Positions 22,651 to 33,163 of a stretch of 64,000 bases of DNA are shown piece by piece. The DNA comes from Hanleya hanleyi (Eukaryota > Mollusca > Polyplacophora > Lepidopleurida > Hanleyidae). The stretch covers positions 1 to 64,000 of the forward strand of contig JAVTVY010025182.1 in NCBI GenBank assembly GCA_036873755.1, read 5' to 3'. A program made the position numbers and the translations under genes. Within the stretch, counting starts at the first letter, position 1; each line of letters starts with the position of its first letter. The notes beneath the pieces are model-generated. The model was not told the DNA's origin. It saw only the letters and a program-made list of their open reading frames with translations, and did not search any database.

Positions 22651-23540
22651 TACAGTTTTCACAATAGTCATTCGCTTAACCTATCTTGTATAAAACTGAT
22701 TGTTGAGCTTAGTAGAAGCTATACTGGTATCAATGACTTATCTTACGCATTATCAGTTGAGGTCATGAGGTTACTGGACTCAGAACATATGGATGTCTCC
22801 ATATTTAAAATTATCAGTAGCAAGCCATATCTTTTTCTGGGTCAGGTTTTAATCAGATTGGCCTGTCCACCAGATCAGACAGATTCATTCTGTATATAAA
22901 ATGGTTTGAAAGACCTCCATTGTTCTAATCTATCGATCTACTTGTATATCAATGAAGATCGGAAATCTCTTAATCTCAACCTAGATCAAATTTTCATACG
23001 GTCTCGGGTTTTATCTGGGCAGGCTGTTTGTCTACAAAGATTATAATGTGATACGGTGCTTGAGCAATTTTTTCAATACTATCGAAACCTTGTTTGACAG
23101 TGTATGTATCTGTTTATCTTCATGGTGATTTGCCCTATTGCGTTTTAATGTTTATGAGCGAATATAGACGTCCAGATTATAAAATAGGAGTTAGGCATTA
23201 CCCCTGGTATTTGTAATAGTTTATCCCATGATAAACAAAGCTGACATGCGGACATGTGGATACCCTATACGTTGTAGACAGTATCCACATGCTGCGCACC
23301 TTAACTGCAAAATACGCTGATATACAAGCGAATGCACGAAACGTATTATCCACTGTTTGCAGGGTAACATGTGAACTGACTGAGGAACTGTGAGTAGAGA
23401 CGTGCCTGAAACGCGACATTAATTTCAATATCAAAGTTCTAAATAGTTCCAATTAAATTTCCCCAATTCACAATTGACTAACATCAACAAAAGACATGAA
23501 CGGAAACATTTTCATCCTGATTTGTCCATCACCTGAGCCC
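22651..23540. other. no gene seen
   Basis: AT-rich, non-repetitive as far as I can see. The minus-strand open frame at 23198-23452 has no recognised domain. Confidence 0.4.
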
Positions 23541-23985
23541 CTTGCCTATTTCATCATTCCAGCTCTCTGTTCGAGCTTCCTTCTCCATCACTGAACCTCC
23601 CTGTTCTATCCCTTACCTCCCCGCATCATTAACCAATCTCTCGGTTATGAGATCCCAGTGTTGAGCTCTCACTGTTGAGCTCCCTCTTTTATTACTCGCG
23701 CGCTCTCTCCCAATTCCATCACTCGACCTTCCCGTTCCGTCACTCGACCTTCCTGTTCTATCAGTTGATCTCCATGTTTCATCATTCCAGCTCCCCCTAC
23801 TTCATCTACCCGTTTTATCAATCACGCCCCCTGATCCATCACTCAACGTTTCCGTTCCATCAGTTGATCTCCATGTTTCATCACTCAAGCTCCCTCTATT
23901 TCATCTACCCGTTCCATCAATCACGCTCCCTGATCCATCACTCGACGTTTCTGTTCCATCAATATAGCCTCCCCATACCGCGCCA
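23541..23985. repeat. pyrimidine-rich degenerate tandem repeat (99-bp unit)
   Basis: Text such as GTTGATCTCCATGTTTCATC recurs at about 23765 and 23864 (99-bp spacing), with shorter TCCATCACTCGACSTT words on both sides. The plus-strand open frame at 23675-24154 is a product of this repeat. Confidence 0.75.
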
Positions 23986-23986
23986 T

Positions 23987-24067
23987 GAACACCCTACTCT
24001 AATGGCAGACCTTGAACACCCTACTCTAATGGCAGACCTTGAACACCCTACTCTGATGGCAGACCTT
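23987..24067. repeat. 27-bp tandem repeat x3 overlapping a stop codon
   Basis: GAACACCCTACTCTAATGGC starts at 23987, 24014 and 24041. On the minus strand 27 bp is a whole number of codons, so each unit repeats the end of the sulfotransferase frame and its TAG stop: the gene ends LPSE-stop, followed in frame by two more copies ending LPLE-stop. Confidence 0.9.
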
Positions 24068-25140
24068 TATTTTTGCGGATCAGATTCCTCAAATCTTTTC
24101 CGGACATATCAAGCAATTTACAATCATGGGAAGTATAGAGAAACCCTTCATTAAACTCGGTCTCTGCGACATGAGTGGAGTCGCTATCACTATGGATATT
24201 ATCACAAAAACTCCAAATCAGACGCAAGATCTGTTTAAAGGTACTCACTTGCTGTTGAAAGCTCTCGCCTGCATCTCGAACGTAATTATTAAGTTTCTTG
24301 GAAAAATGATCGTAAATTGCATAATCAGCCATCGCCCATTGGCGATGTTTTAATAAACTGGCTGCTGTGATGTTCGACTTGGGTTTCTGCTTGTTCACAT
24401 TACCTATAAGGTAAACGATATCTTTCATATCCCAGTTCAGAGTTCTTTTTAACATGATCAGAGACTCGTCCAGTTGCTCTAATATCAAAACGATAGTAAA
24501 TTCCTTATCAAGCTTTGAAACAAACTCCTCAATCTTGGATCGGTTCCGGTAGTATTTCCGTTCGAATCCATAGAAATTCGCCAAGGGATTGTTAGTTAAG
24601 GAAATGGAAGGATTCCTCAGCTTCGTCTCGTACAACTCTGGGTCTTCCAGGTAGGCTGACAGTTTATCGTCGCCCGGAATTACCTCTCTGATATAGTCGT
24701 GTTGCACGTAATACATTATCGATATCAAATGCTCTAAGGGATAGCGAACCTGTGCAATGTAGGAAGTGTCGTTGGTGAAATACTTAGCAAAGTTTGTACG
24801 ATTATAAATCAACTGGTTCGCCATCATATCAAATCTTGGAAAGTCCAATTCATGCCAGCGTTTATTAATTTCTGTGTATGTCCCCTCCATACCAGGTTTT
24901 GGTAACAGTACTGAGAGGTTCTTGTTCAAAGCGTAACGCCAAAATAGAAAAGTGGTTGTACTGGTACCGGTCTTCGGTACCCGTATAACGATCACGTGAT
25001 GTTTTGCTTCTGGTCGTGGTACGCGTTTTCCAAAGAAGAGCGTTAAAAGTCCATGGGATCTAAGCATTAGTATTAGGACTCCAAGTATAAGAGCGAGAAA
25101 TAATGTTCTCCTTCTCGATACACAACGGCGCCAACAAATC
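24048..25140 (-). CDS. galactose/galactosylceramide 3-O-sulfotransferase-like protein, terminal exon
   Basis: Encodes about 363 residues of a Golgi type II sulfotransferase that would transfer sulfate from PAPS to galactose on glycolipids or glycans. Numbered from the open frame: basic cytoplasmic ICWRRCVSRRR (11-21), signal anchor about 22-45, PAPS 5'-phosphosulfate loop VPKTGTST (64-71; family form KTGSST), and a 3'-phosphate-like YIAQVRYP around R142. N-glycosylation sequons NRT, NDT, NRS and NIT fit a luminal domain. The open frame reaches 25169 only through a TTG. A strong acceptor (TTTATCTTTACTTTTCTCAG on the minus strand) ends at 25141, so I place the exon start at 25140, with one base completing a split arginine codon. 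The initiating ATG must lie in an upstream exon I did not find. Substrate is not decidable from sequence. Confidence 0.85.
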
Positions 25141-25261
25141 CTGAGAAAAGTAAAGATAAATATGAACAATGGTCAATTCAATTGGTCCAACTCAGTGATT
25201 GCAGCCAATGTGTAGATGTTTGGAAGCAGATATTACGACGATTATTTCCAAATATTTTTAA
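25141..25261 (-). other. 3' end of the upstream intron of the sulfotransferase gene
   Basis: Minus-strand polypyrimidine tract and CAG at 25141-25160. No 5' exon with an in-frame ATG and donor was recognised between here and the SINE at 25343, so the first exon is probably further to the right, possibly beyond the inserted LINE. Confidence 0.5.
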
Positions 25262-25345
25262 AATGATAGTTTCTTCATAAAGCACAAATGGACGGATCAG
25301 TCACGTGCCAGATTTGAACCCGTGCTAAAGTGGAAGTGGAAGCTG
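25262..25345 (-). repeat. tRNA B-box-like sequence (minus strand)
   Basis: Read on the minus strand, GCACGGGTTCAAATCTGGCA contains GGTTCAAATC, close to the tRNA B-box consensus. No A-box at tRNA spacing was found, so this is a tRNA-related repeat remnant, not a gene. Confidence 0.4.
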
Positions 25346-25445
25346 AGGTGGCTGAATGGTCTACAGAGTTTGCATTTACTACGGGCGATTTGGTGCCAAA
25401 CTCGAAGGGCTCGGTTTCGAGTTTCGCATTCTCGAGTCTCTAAAA
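25343..25445 (+). repeat. tRNA-derived SINE head (Leu/Ser-like)
   Basis: GAGGTGGCTGAATGG (A-box-like, TGGCNNARTGG) at about 25345 and GGTTTCGAGTTTCG (B-box-like) at about 25411 are spaced about 65 bp apart. That fits a long-variable-arm tRNA such as Leu or Ser. The acceptor ends do not pair well and the sequence is diverged, so I read it as the polymerase III promoter of a SINE rather than a functional tRNA. Confidence 0.55.
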
Positions 25446-25687
25446 CTCTTTGTCAATGGGGCAAAAAGTCGAGCGCGAGGGAAACCTGCAAAAGAACGAG
25501 CTCATCCTTTCGACTTTTTGACCTATCGATATAAAGCCGAAAGTACGAGAATGCGCGAGTGGCCGCATCCGGCTTCCATACAAACGCGTTTCAACGCAGA
25601 AACGGCAATATGGTATAAAAGCTGTCTTGATCGTTAACGTTATACTGAAGTAAACTAAGTATGGGATATTAAGTCCATGCATTTTAC
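25446..25687. other. probable SINE body; nothing else recognised
   Basis: Follows the tRNA-like head. Overlapping open frames at 25356-25637 and 25440-25682 have no domain. Confidence 0.35.
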
Positions 25688-25716
25688 CTGGGACGAAAAT
25701 ATTACATTCGTCCCAG
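25688..25716. repeat. hairpin at the LINE target site
   Basis: CTGGGACGAA (25688-25697) pairs perfectly with TTCGTCCCAG (25707-25716) over a 9-nt loop. The right half is part of the 15-bp target duplication of the LINE, so the element inserted at the edge of a palindrome. Confidence 0.85.
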
Positions 25717-25720
25717 ATTT
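25706..25720. repeat. target site duplication, left copy
   Basis: ATTCGTCCCAGATTT, identical to 30582-30596. It abuts the T-run that is the complement of the LINE poly-A tail. Confidence 0.95.
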
Positions 25721-25972
25721 TTTTTTTTTTTTTCCATTTCTGCTAGAATTTACTGGTTCTACACTTCACAATTGATAAGTTACTTTTTTTTCTTTTTTTT
25801 TCTTTTTTTTTATTATACACATATTCGGTTGCTATTTACATGAAACAAGATTAATACGAATTAAATCCACTCACATTTGCGTACGTCCACATTCACCCAA
25901 CATCACAAATCACATTCCGTATAATATAAGTAACAAGTAGTCGTAATAAGTATTAATTTGGACTCCATTGTA

Positions 25973-28900
25973 TTAATTATCTATTTCTTGAAAAGCTTTT
26001 TCTACTGTTGCCCATTTTTTATTGAACTTCCTAAAATTATGGTTTATCTTTGCGATAAACTTTTCAGTTGTGTATTGGCTTTTTAATTTACTGAGTAGGA
26101 CTTTAAAGGTCAGAGTGTTCGATGAAAATTTGTTTGCATAAATGTATTGTTTTGCTATTAGCAATAAAATATTTAAGAAAGTCTGCTGGTTCTCCCACTC
26201 ATAAATAATATGATGATTTGAGAATTCTCCCGTATAATTAATAGAGGTGGTCATCCAAGAGTGCAAATCTAGCCATAGCTTTTTAGCGATTGGGCAGTGT
26301 AGAAAAAGATGTTCAATAGTTTCTCTTTCATTCTTACAGTAAGAACATAGCTCGTCCGTTCGAATATTAATTTTTTGGAGGAACGAGTTTGTAACCAATG
26401 TTCTGTGTAATATTTTATGTTGTAAGCTTCTGAGTTTCGTTTCATCTGAACATTTGAAGCTGCACATATATATTTCACTCCAATTCGTCTGGTATTGAAA
26501 TGGTACTAATTCTTCCCACTTATGTTGGGATTTAATTACACTATCAGCCCCAGCATTTAAGGTATCATAGAACAATCTACAACCCTTTCCTTGCCTTACC
26601 AAACACTCCCTGGCCCTTCCAAGAACAGGTATATGTACAGTGATTTCTACTTCTAACTTGTTTTTGCGGAGCTCTTGTTTCCAAGATTCCGGTATTCTGT
26701 TTACCAGGCGCCTATAATCTAAGATTGTTCCATTTACACCATATTTGTCTTTGAAGTCATGAAAAGCTATAATTTCACCCTTATTGGTGATGATGTCTCG
26801 GATATACCTAATTCTGTTCTGATACCAATTTTTTACGAAAAACCCAGAATCTTTTAGGTTACTATTGTACCACAAAGGTTCGTCTACAAAGTTCTTTACT
26901 GACTTGGGTTGCATCTTTTTTTGACATAAGTACCAAGCATTAAATACATCTTTCCAGAAAGGGTTTGTTATAGTCTCCATGCAATGTTTTAAATATTCAT
27001 TACCCGTGTCAAATAATAAAATTGGGTCTGAAACTTCCACAAAAATGAGATTGCTCCACTTCTTTTTCTCCAAAAGTAATCTTTTCATCCAAGAAATTTT
27101 TAGACTATGAATAAAGTTGGAAACATCAACCATCCTCAGCCCACCTCTATTGTAATCCTGAGTTATTATTCTTCTTTGAATCCTGTCACTACCTCCATTC
27201 CAAATAAATTTAAACAAAATTGAATTGAGTTCTTTGACAAAGTGTTCTGGGGGGTTTGGCAAGGCAAGGAAAAGGTGGGTAAGCTTAGACAGGGCAGCTG
27301 ATTTAATAATTGTAATTTTACCTAATATTGTTAAATTTCGCATTTTCCATTTGCTAAGCTCTTTTTTCAAATCTTCCAATCTAGCCAAATAATTCATTTT
27401 CCATATATCTATCAAATTAACAGTAGAAAGATTTATCCCCAACAGATTGAAGTCTGTAACCGAATCTAATTTAACATCTTGACACAGTCGTATTTTCGAT
27501 CCCGCAAGGGATCCAATCCATGATGCCTTTGTCTTTTTTATATTTAACTTCAAGCCCGATAACTTAAAAAATAAATCTATTTCTTGAAGTGCTTGCCTTA
27601 AAGATTTTTCCGAGCCGTCAAGGATTAGCTGAGTATCATCGGCATATTGGCTGATCTTATACTCGAGACCACCAATTGCAATACCTTTTATGTTTTGGTT
27701 TTGCCTGATCATTATTCCTAATATTTCGGCGCATAGGATAAAAAGGTATGGCGATATTGGATCTCCTTGGCGACATCCTCGTCCGTTTTGAAAAAAGCTT
27801 CATAAATGACCGTTTTGTATTACGCATGTTCGGATGTTGTTTTGGAAAGTATTTACCCATCTCCTGATTGAAGTTCCAAAATTAAATGCCTTTAAAACTT
27901 CTTCCAAGAAAATCCAAGAAACTGAGTCAAAAGCTTTCTCAAGATCAATGAGGAGGAGGAGTCCCGGAGTCTCTTTCTCCTTACTTAATAACATAAGGTC
28001 ATAAATTAATCTAATGTTTTCTCCAATGTAACGACCCTGGACAAATCCCTTCTGGTCTTCACTAATTAACTTATCTAAAACTGATTTAATTCTATTTGAT
28101 ATACAAGCCGATGCTAATTTATAAATAACATTTAGTAGAGTTATGGGTCTCCAGTTTGTTAAGAAATTGCGATTTTTATCCGGCTTGGGTAGGCAAGTTA
28201 TAATACCTTGCCTCTGGCTGATAGACAGTTCACCTTTTTCATACCCGGCGTTGATAGATCTAAGGACAAAATAGCCAATCTCCTTCCAAAAAAACATAAA
28301 AAATTCTACCGGGAATCCATCAATTCCTGGACTTTTGTCGTTCTGTACATTCTTTAGTGCCATCGATAACTCTGAATACGTTATTGCCCCCTCCAGTTTG
28401 TTCGATTCTACCTACATCTGTTAATATATCAAATTTCAATGCGTTTAACGTTTCTTTTATTTCTTCCTGGTTCGCAGTTTCTGTTTGTTTACTGTATAAA
28501 TTTTCATAATACTTTTTCTGTTCGTTTGTAATCCGCTTACTGTCATATATTTCTTCTCCAGAGTCTAATACTAATTTGGTCAATAGTTTGTTCGTATAGT
28601 GTCGTTTTTCCAGGCCTAAAAAATATTTCGTTGGTTTCTCCCCCTTATCTGCACATTTAACCTTAGTTCTCGTGATAATACCTTGGATTTTCTCTTTCCT
28701 AATATTCTCTAAATTCTGTTTCTTTTCACCTAATAGGTTTATTGTTTCTGTATCAATGTGCAGGAAATTTTGTTCCACTTCCTTCTCCAAGCGGCTAATT
28801 TCTTTTTCCAAATTATCTTCTTCTTTATCACGTTCTTTCTTTTTCATTGAAGCATATTTTATCGTTTCCCCTCTTAATTTCATAAGAAGGGTTTCCAGGA

Positions 28901-29808
28901 AAAGTTCATCGTTGATATCTAATTCTAATTTTGATCGATCCAAATTTAGTAGCGAATTTCTATCGTATGGCGTTGGTGCATATTCATCAATCACAGAATT
29001 TATAGTTTCCTTAATCTTATCAGCATATTTAATATCACGTAGCAATGAACAGTTAAATTTCCAATATGAATTTCCTCTATCTGTGTTAATGAATTTACAC
29101 TTAATAACAATGGCCGAATGGTCGGTCTTGTACCCAGGTTTAATATCACTGTCGACTGTTATATTGGATATGTCTGGTGAAGTTAAAAAAAAATCAAGTC
29201 GAGCTTGTTGTCTAGGATTTTTCCTGCGCCAGGTGTACCTACGTTCAAATTCATGATTTAGTCTCCAAACATCTGTGTAACTATGGTTATTCATTAAGTC
29301 TAAAACTACTTTTCGGGCTTGCGGGTGATTAACATGTTTATAGTTTTCAGTATCAGTTGCTGGATCCAAAACCAAATTCCAATCGCCACATATAATTATC
29401 GAAGGATTTTCAAGGTCCATAATCATTTTGTTTAATTTGTTATAGAAATTAGGACTATCGGAGTTGGGACCATAAATGGATGCCAGAGTAACAGGTGTAT
29501 CGTGTATGGATAAACTCATTATTAAGTAATTTCCGCCAGGATCCTTTATAACTTCATGAACTTTGTAATCAAAATTATCGCTAAAGAGAATTATGACACC
29601 ACGGGAATTTGACCGGAAGGGACTTGCCCAGGCATCGAGGCCCCATTCTGCTTTAATATTTTTTTCTATCTCTTTGTCGATGTGTGTGTCTTGCAAACAA
29701 ATTATTGAGTATTTTTTCTTTTTAAAGTAATTGAAAACATCATATCTCTTTTTTTTTGTCAGCTAATCCTTGACAATTCATAGATACGATGCTCACTGGG
29801 TCCGCCAT
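25973..29808 (-). pseudogene. LINE ORF2: APE endonuclease, reverse transcriptase, zinc-finger C-terminus
   Basis: Starts at ATG 29808-29806 (MADPVSIVSMNCQGLADKKK), the canonical APE start with catalytic Asn. Endonuclease: ICLQDTHID near 29700, IYGPNSD, CGDWNLVLDP, and TDHSAIV at its end near 29115. RT 28363-27100: NWRPITLLN, LLLIDLEKAFDSVSW (motif A), GRGCRQGDPISPYLF (motif B), ISQYADDTQ (motif C). C-terminus near 26300: CSYCKNERETIEHLFLHC (zf-RVT type). About 1,280 residues if intact. Lesions: one extra A in an A-run near 29755, one extra base in GTAGGTAG near 28405, and one in-frame TGA at 27800-27802, just upstream of motif B. Three single-base changes would restore the full frame, so this is a very recently inactivated copy or a good copy with consensus errors. 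Confidence 0.92.
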
Positions 29809-30581
29809 AATGGATTCAATGAAATATTACATTGGAGTACAACTGTGTCAAGAGTACAAACATGTAAGAATGGTGACGTAATAGATTCAATTGAGGAATT
29901 GTCACATATTATTAACGTGCGTTGTAAGTTATAACTATATTGGAGTCGCAACGAATTGTATACAAATGTTCGCTTGTGGATTTGATAACATACATTAACA
30001 TACGAGAAAGTGGACATACACAGAGTTATATAAACACTTATACGAATTTGACATACAAACATACACATAATGGGGAAACAGTCCCCAGGTCCTAAAGTAA
30101 CTGATACAGTGTGATGAAAAATCAATTTAATGGGAGGTCTAATGGTTGAGTGGCTACTTCACTAAGTACAGCTGTGTTGTCAATGTTTTAAGCGTCTGGA
30201 GAAATATAACTGAAAGCAGCAGATATAGGCCCATACAAGAGTATTGGGTGTTTTGGAAAAGAGAGAGGGAAAAGAAAGAAAACTAATCAAACTTGCAGAT
30301 ATATTCCCTATAAAGTCTAAAAAATATAGTTTAATATCCTGTCTTTAAGATGGGGTTATTTTCGATAGTTAAGATTGATTGTATAAATCTAGGAGAAGCA
30401 AGTCCATTTAGACGTGTGAATGGCTGATCACTCCTGAAAAATTACACATTATAGTATGGTCATAATAGTTAGATTAATTGGATAAATTCAAGGGAGATAG
30501 CTCCATTGTACATGAGGATAACTGTTGACTCCCTCAATAGAGTTAAATTGAGAGTAGCTGATTGGTTGAGTAATCATTATA
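29809..30581 (-). other. 5' untranslated part of the LINE
   Basis: Upstream of the ORF2 start and inside the target duplication. No ORF1-like coiled coil or RRM is readable. The open frame at 29793-30125 has no similarity to ORF1. Confidence 0.6.
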
Positions 30582-30596
30582 ATTCGTCCCAGATTT
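30582..30596. repeat. target site duplication, right copy
   Basis: ATTCGTCCCAGATTT, perfect copy of 25706-25720. Confidence 0.95.
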
Positions 30597-31190
30597 AACT
30601 TAACGGTACGATTTCTTATATTTCAATTAGCATAAATAATAATCATACAGTGTATCAGAGGACATTGTCTCTCTAAATGACACCTCACCTCGTCATGACA
30701 GCTGTTAACCTGTTAAAGGGGAAAGATCCAAACGGTCCAGGTGAAAACTGCTTGTTGTTCTCTCTTTCTCTCTGGCCAGATTATGTGACTTGCGTGCTAA
30801 AGGTTTAGGTTCGTAATGACGCCACTGCACTGCTCATCTGAAATACGATATTTACACTCAGAATGCTGAAAGAACGACAGTTGTTAAGATACCAGGCTAT
30901 AACAAATACCAGGCCATAACAAACGAATTCGAAAACAATCGATTTATCATAAGGTGAAATTCATATTTACAAGCTGATAAAAAGTGTATCAGTCAGTGTT
31001 TGTTGGCCTACGGCGCGTGTAAATACTAACCCAGTTGAAATTCCAGGTGGAACAACTACACACTATACCAAATCATGTCCTCACAAACAAATCTACATGT
31101 GAGCAAAAAGAATCTGGTAATCTATCCCTCTTTCAGCCGTCTATGAAAAATACAAATCGCAGAATTACCTAGAGATTTCAGGACCTCGCC
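30597..31190. other. no gene seen
   Basis: Unremarkable sequence with a short near-duplication AGATACCAGGCTATAACAAA / AAATACCAGGCCATAACAAA at about 30890-30925. No gene supported. Confidence 0.4.
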
Positions 31191-31193
31191 ATT

Positions 31194-31440
31194 GGTGACG
31201 GCTATCACCATATAATGGTGATGATGAAATATAATGATGGTTCTAACTCATCACCATTTATTGGTGACGGCCATCACCATATAATTGTGATGATGAAATA
31301 TAATGATGGTTCTAACTCATGACCATTTATTGGTGACGGCCATCACCATATAATGGTGATGATGAAATATGGTGATGGCTCTAACTCATCACCATTTATT
31401 GGTGACGCTGTCATCGCCCATTTCCGGTGATAGCTATCAC
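31194..31440. repeat. 69-bp tandem repeat, each unit a hairpin
   Basis: Units start with GGTGACG at 31194, 31263 and 31332 (69-bp period) and a decayed fourth follows. Each contains a near-perfect palindrome such as ATCACCATATAATGGTGAT, plus CACCATTTATTGGTGACGG, which pairs with the same words. The array can fold into several small stems. Its outer ends (GCCATTGGTGACGGCTATCACC at left, GTGATAGCTATCACCATTTTCC at right) are also mutually inverted, as in a MITE with tandem amplification. Confidence 0.85.
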
Positions 31441-32184
31441 CATTTTCCTGACTGTGTATAAGAACTAGCTGCAGGTACAAAAAAGCCCCAAAAGGCTCCC
31501 TTGATCTGTCGTCAATGATCCGGTGTGGTAGAAGGTGATGATCACATTTTCTATATACTGTCCTCTGTATCCACAATGTGGGAACGTAAGTGAAGAGAAA
31601 GTATACAGTTTTCAGTAGCTGCGAATGTGTATAGCGACGATCGGTTAGCTGTAAGCTGAAATTGGTGCGTGTGCTCGATGGATAATTGCTTTTTTTTTAG
31701 CTTTGATCAAATCGCTAACCCAAGTAAAGTTGTTGGTATTATGAGGTCAGAAATCAGCGGAGTGTATCATCAAATATTCCATGTGAAAAGCCTCCTTTTT
31801 CGACAATATTATCCTTCTCGTCCTCATGGAGCATCATAAATAAATGTAAACAATACCCCCCCGCCCGCCCGCCCATGTCTAGGTCGATATAAAGTTCGCA
31901 TTTCGTTTGAATGCTGAGAGGAGAAGTACGGTACCGTATCTATATATATGTGGGCCACCGTACAACAAGCAGACTGCTGTCCAGAAATAAATATATGAGT
32001 TACCGTTACGATATGAGTGACGTTGTACGTCGGTGTATGAACAGTTCCAGACCGAGTGTATAGCTCTCCGCGATCAGATGGAAAGAAAGTGTATAGACAG
32101 TCGCAAAACTATTTAGTAATAATTATATATGCTATGAATTCCGCGAAGTTTGTAATTCTGGATTCATGAAAACTTTTGCCCATG
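31441..32184. other. no gene seen
   Basis: Contains a short C-rich tract at about 31853-31873. No supported gene. Confidence 0.4.
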
Positions 32185-32470
32185 TCATTTACCAGTCAAT
32201 TTCGCCCTCCTATTTTCTAAATTACAAGCGTCTAGTCCGTCATTCATAATCCAGCCGTCGTCCATTAGAGAATATCCGCGTCCATAATCGAAAGACCTAT
32301 TCCATTTTCCATATAACAGTATTAGCACCAAATTCAAAAAGACAATCATAGTATACATAAACATAGGCTTGTTTCCTGCAAGAGAGAAGCGGTCAACAGT
32401 TTTCAATGATGCCGGCAAGACATCATGATGTTCCAAAAATATCAAATCCGTATCGCTGATAATGCACTAT
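32185..32470 (-). repeat. dispersed sequence encoding a one-pass membrane segment, copy 1
   Basis: About 32218-32465 is nearly identical to 42229-42470 (minus strand in both). Both copies keep a frame with KDLIFLEHHDVLPASLK, then KPMFMYTMIVFLNLVLILLY (a clear membrane segment), then DYGRGYSLM. Copy 1 has an ATTG-type start only and continues to a stop at 32185; a GT donor-like GGTAAATG follows the frame near 32188. It could be the first exon of a type II membrane protein or an ORF of an unclassified mobile element. I do not recognise the family. Confidence 0.55.
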
Positions 32471-32867
32471 ATATGTATTGCTTGCTTTTTGACAAAATAT
32501 AACGCAACGCCTTTAAAATGGACCAAACTGTAATCCCTTTACCCTCTTATAAAATGAGCCATCGATACCGGAACCCGGCTGTTCCATCTTCATACACGAA
32601 CTGTAGACTTATCCGTTCACACTTCGAATTAGCTTTGATCCGGCTCCGTTCAAAACAATTAATATACAGACTCGAAACGTCATTGATACCGAATCCATTT
32701 GAATTTCGAAATGTGCCGTATGAGTGGGTTATTAATTGACAATCCTATGTACCTGATAACCCGTACCGCCATATTAGGAGGATTGACAGTAGTAGAGAAA
32801 GAGGAGTAAATATTTGAAATTTGCATATGACGTTTGCGACGTCACTTCCGGTTCCGGTGTCGGCCAG
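32471..32867 (+). other. unassigned; 73-codon open frame at 32518-32739
   Basis: The frame begins with a real ATG and ends in TGA but shows no domain or repeat. I cannot tell whether it is a gene. Confidence 0.25.
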
Positions 32868-33163
32868 TAATATGAAAAATAGTAAGAAGGAGTGGAAAGT
32901 CGAAGCATCACAGATTAATTAGACCTTCATAAAATTAACAAAAGATACACCCTGGCACGCAATAGCACATGCACTTACTAGTATCAATGACGGTGTTATA
33001 CGGAACGTCAACCCGTCTGACTCAGTGAGGCTGATCCGTCCCATCGGGAACAAATTATTACATATAAATTGATACACATACTGGTTATGTCAAAATTCCG
33101 GTGGCGGGGCTAATAGCCATCAATGGAATAGAGATAACGTAGTGACTCCATAGCGAGGCCTTC
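32868..33163 (-). repeat. dispersed repeat, copy 2 (inverse of 1868-2165)
   Basis: Reverse-complement match to 1868-2165. See that entry for landmarks. The two copies are 31 kb apart and inverted, so they could mediate an inversion. Confidence 0.8.

Larger units (their letters stand above)
25721..30581 (-). mobile_element. L1/Tx1-type LINE, near full-length, recent insertion
   Basis: Minus-strand non-LTR retrotransposon of 4.86 kb, delimited by a perfect 15-bp duplication. The 3' end is a poly-A tail (T-run from 25718), with more A-runs in the 3' UTR (25784-25811). A 5' segment of about 770 bp (29809-30581) has no ORF1, so the copy is either 5'-truncated or from an ORF1-less lineage. The body encodes an APE endonuclease, an RT and a C-terminal zinc-binding domain with order and motifs of the L1/Tx1 group. 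Perfect target copies and few lesions indicate a young insertion. Confidence 0.95.

Noticed and set aside
24126..24353. Plus-strand frame within the sulfotransferase exon
   Set aside because: Antisense shadow of the sulfotransferase coding region.
25343..25445. Functional tRNA-Leu or tRNA-Ser gene
   Set aside because: A and B boxes are present but the acceptor arms do not pair and an anticodon stem is not convincing; more likely a SINE head.
28672..29256. 194-codon plus-strand frame rich in Ser/Phe
   Set aside because: Shadow of the minus-strand LINE endonuclease-linker; AT-rich coding on one strand leaves an open antisense frame.
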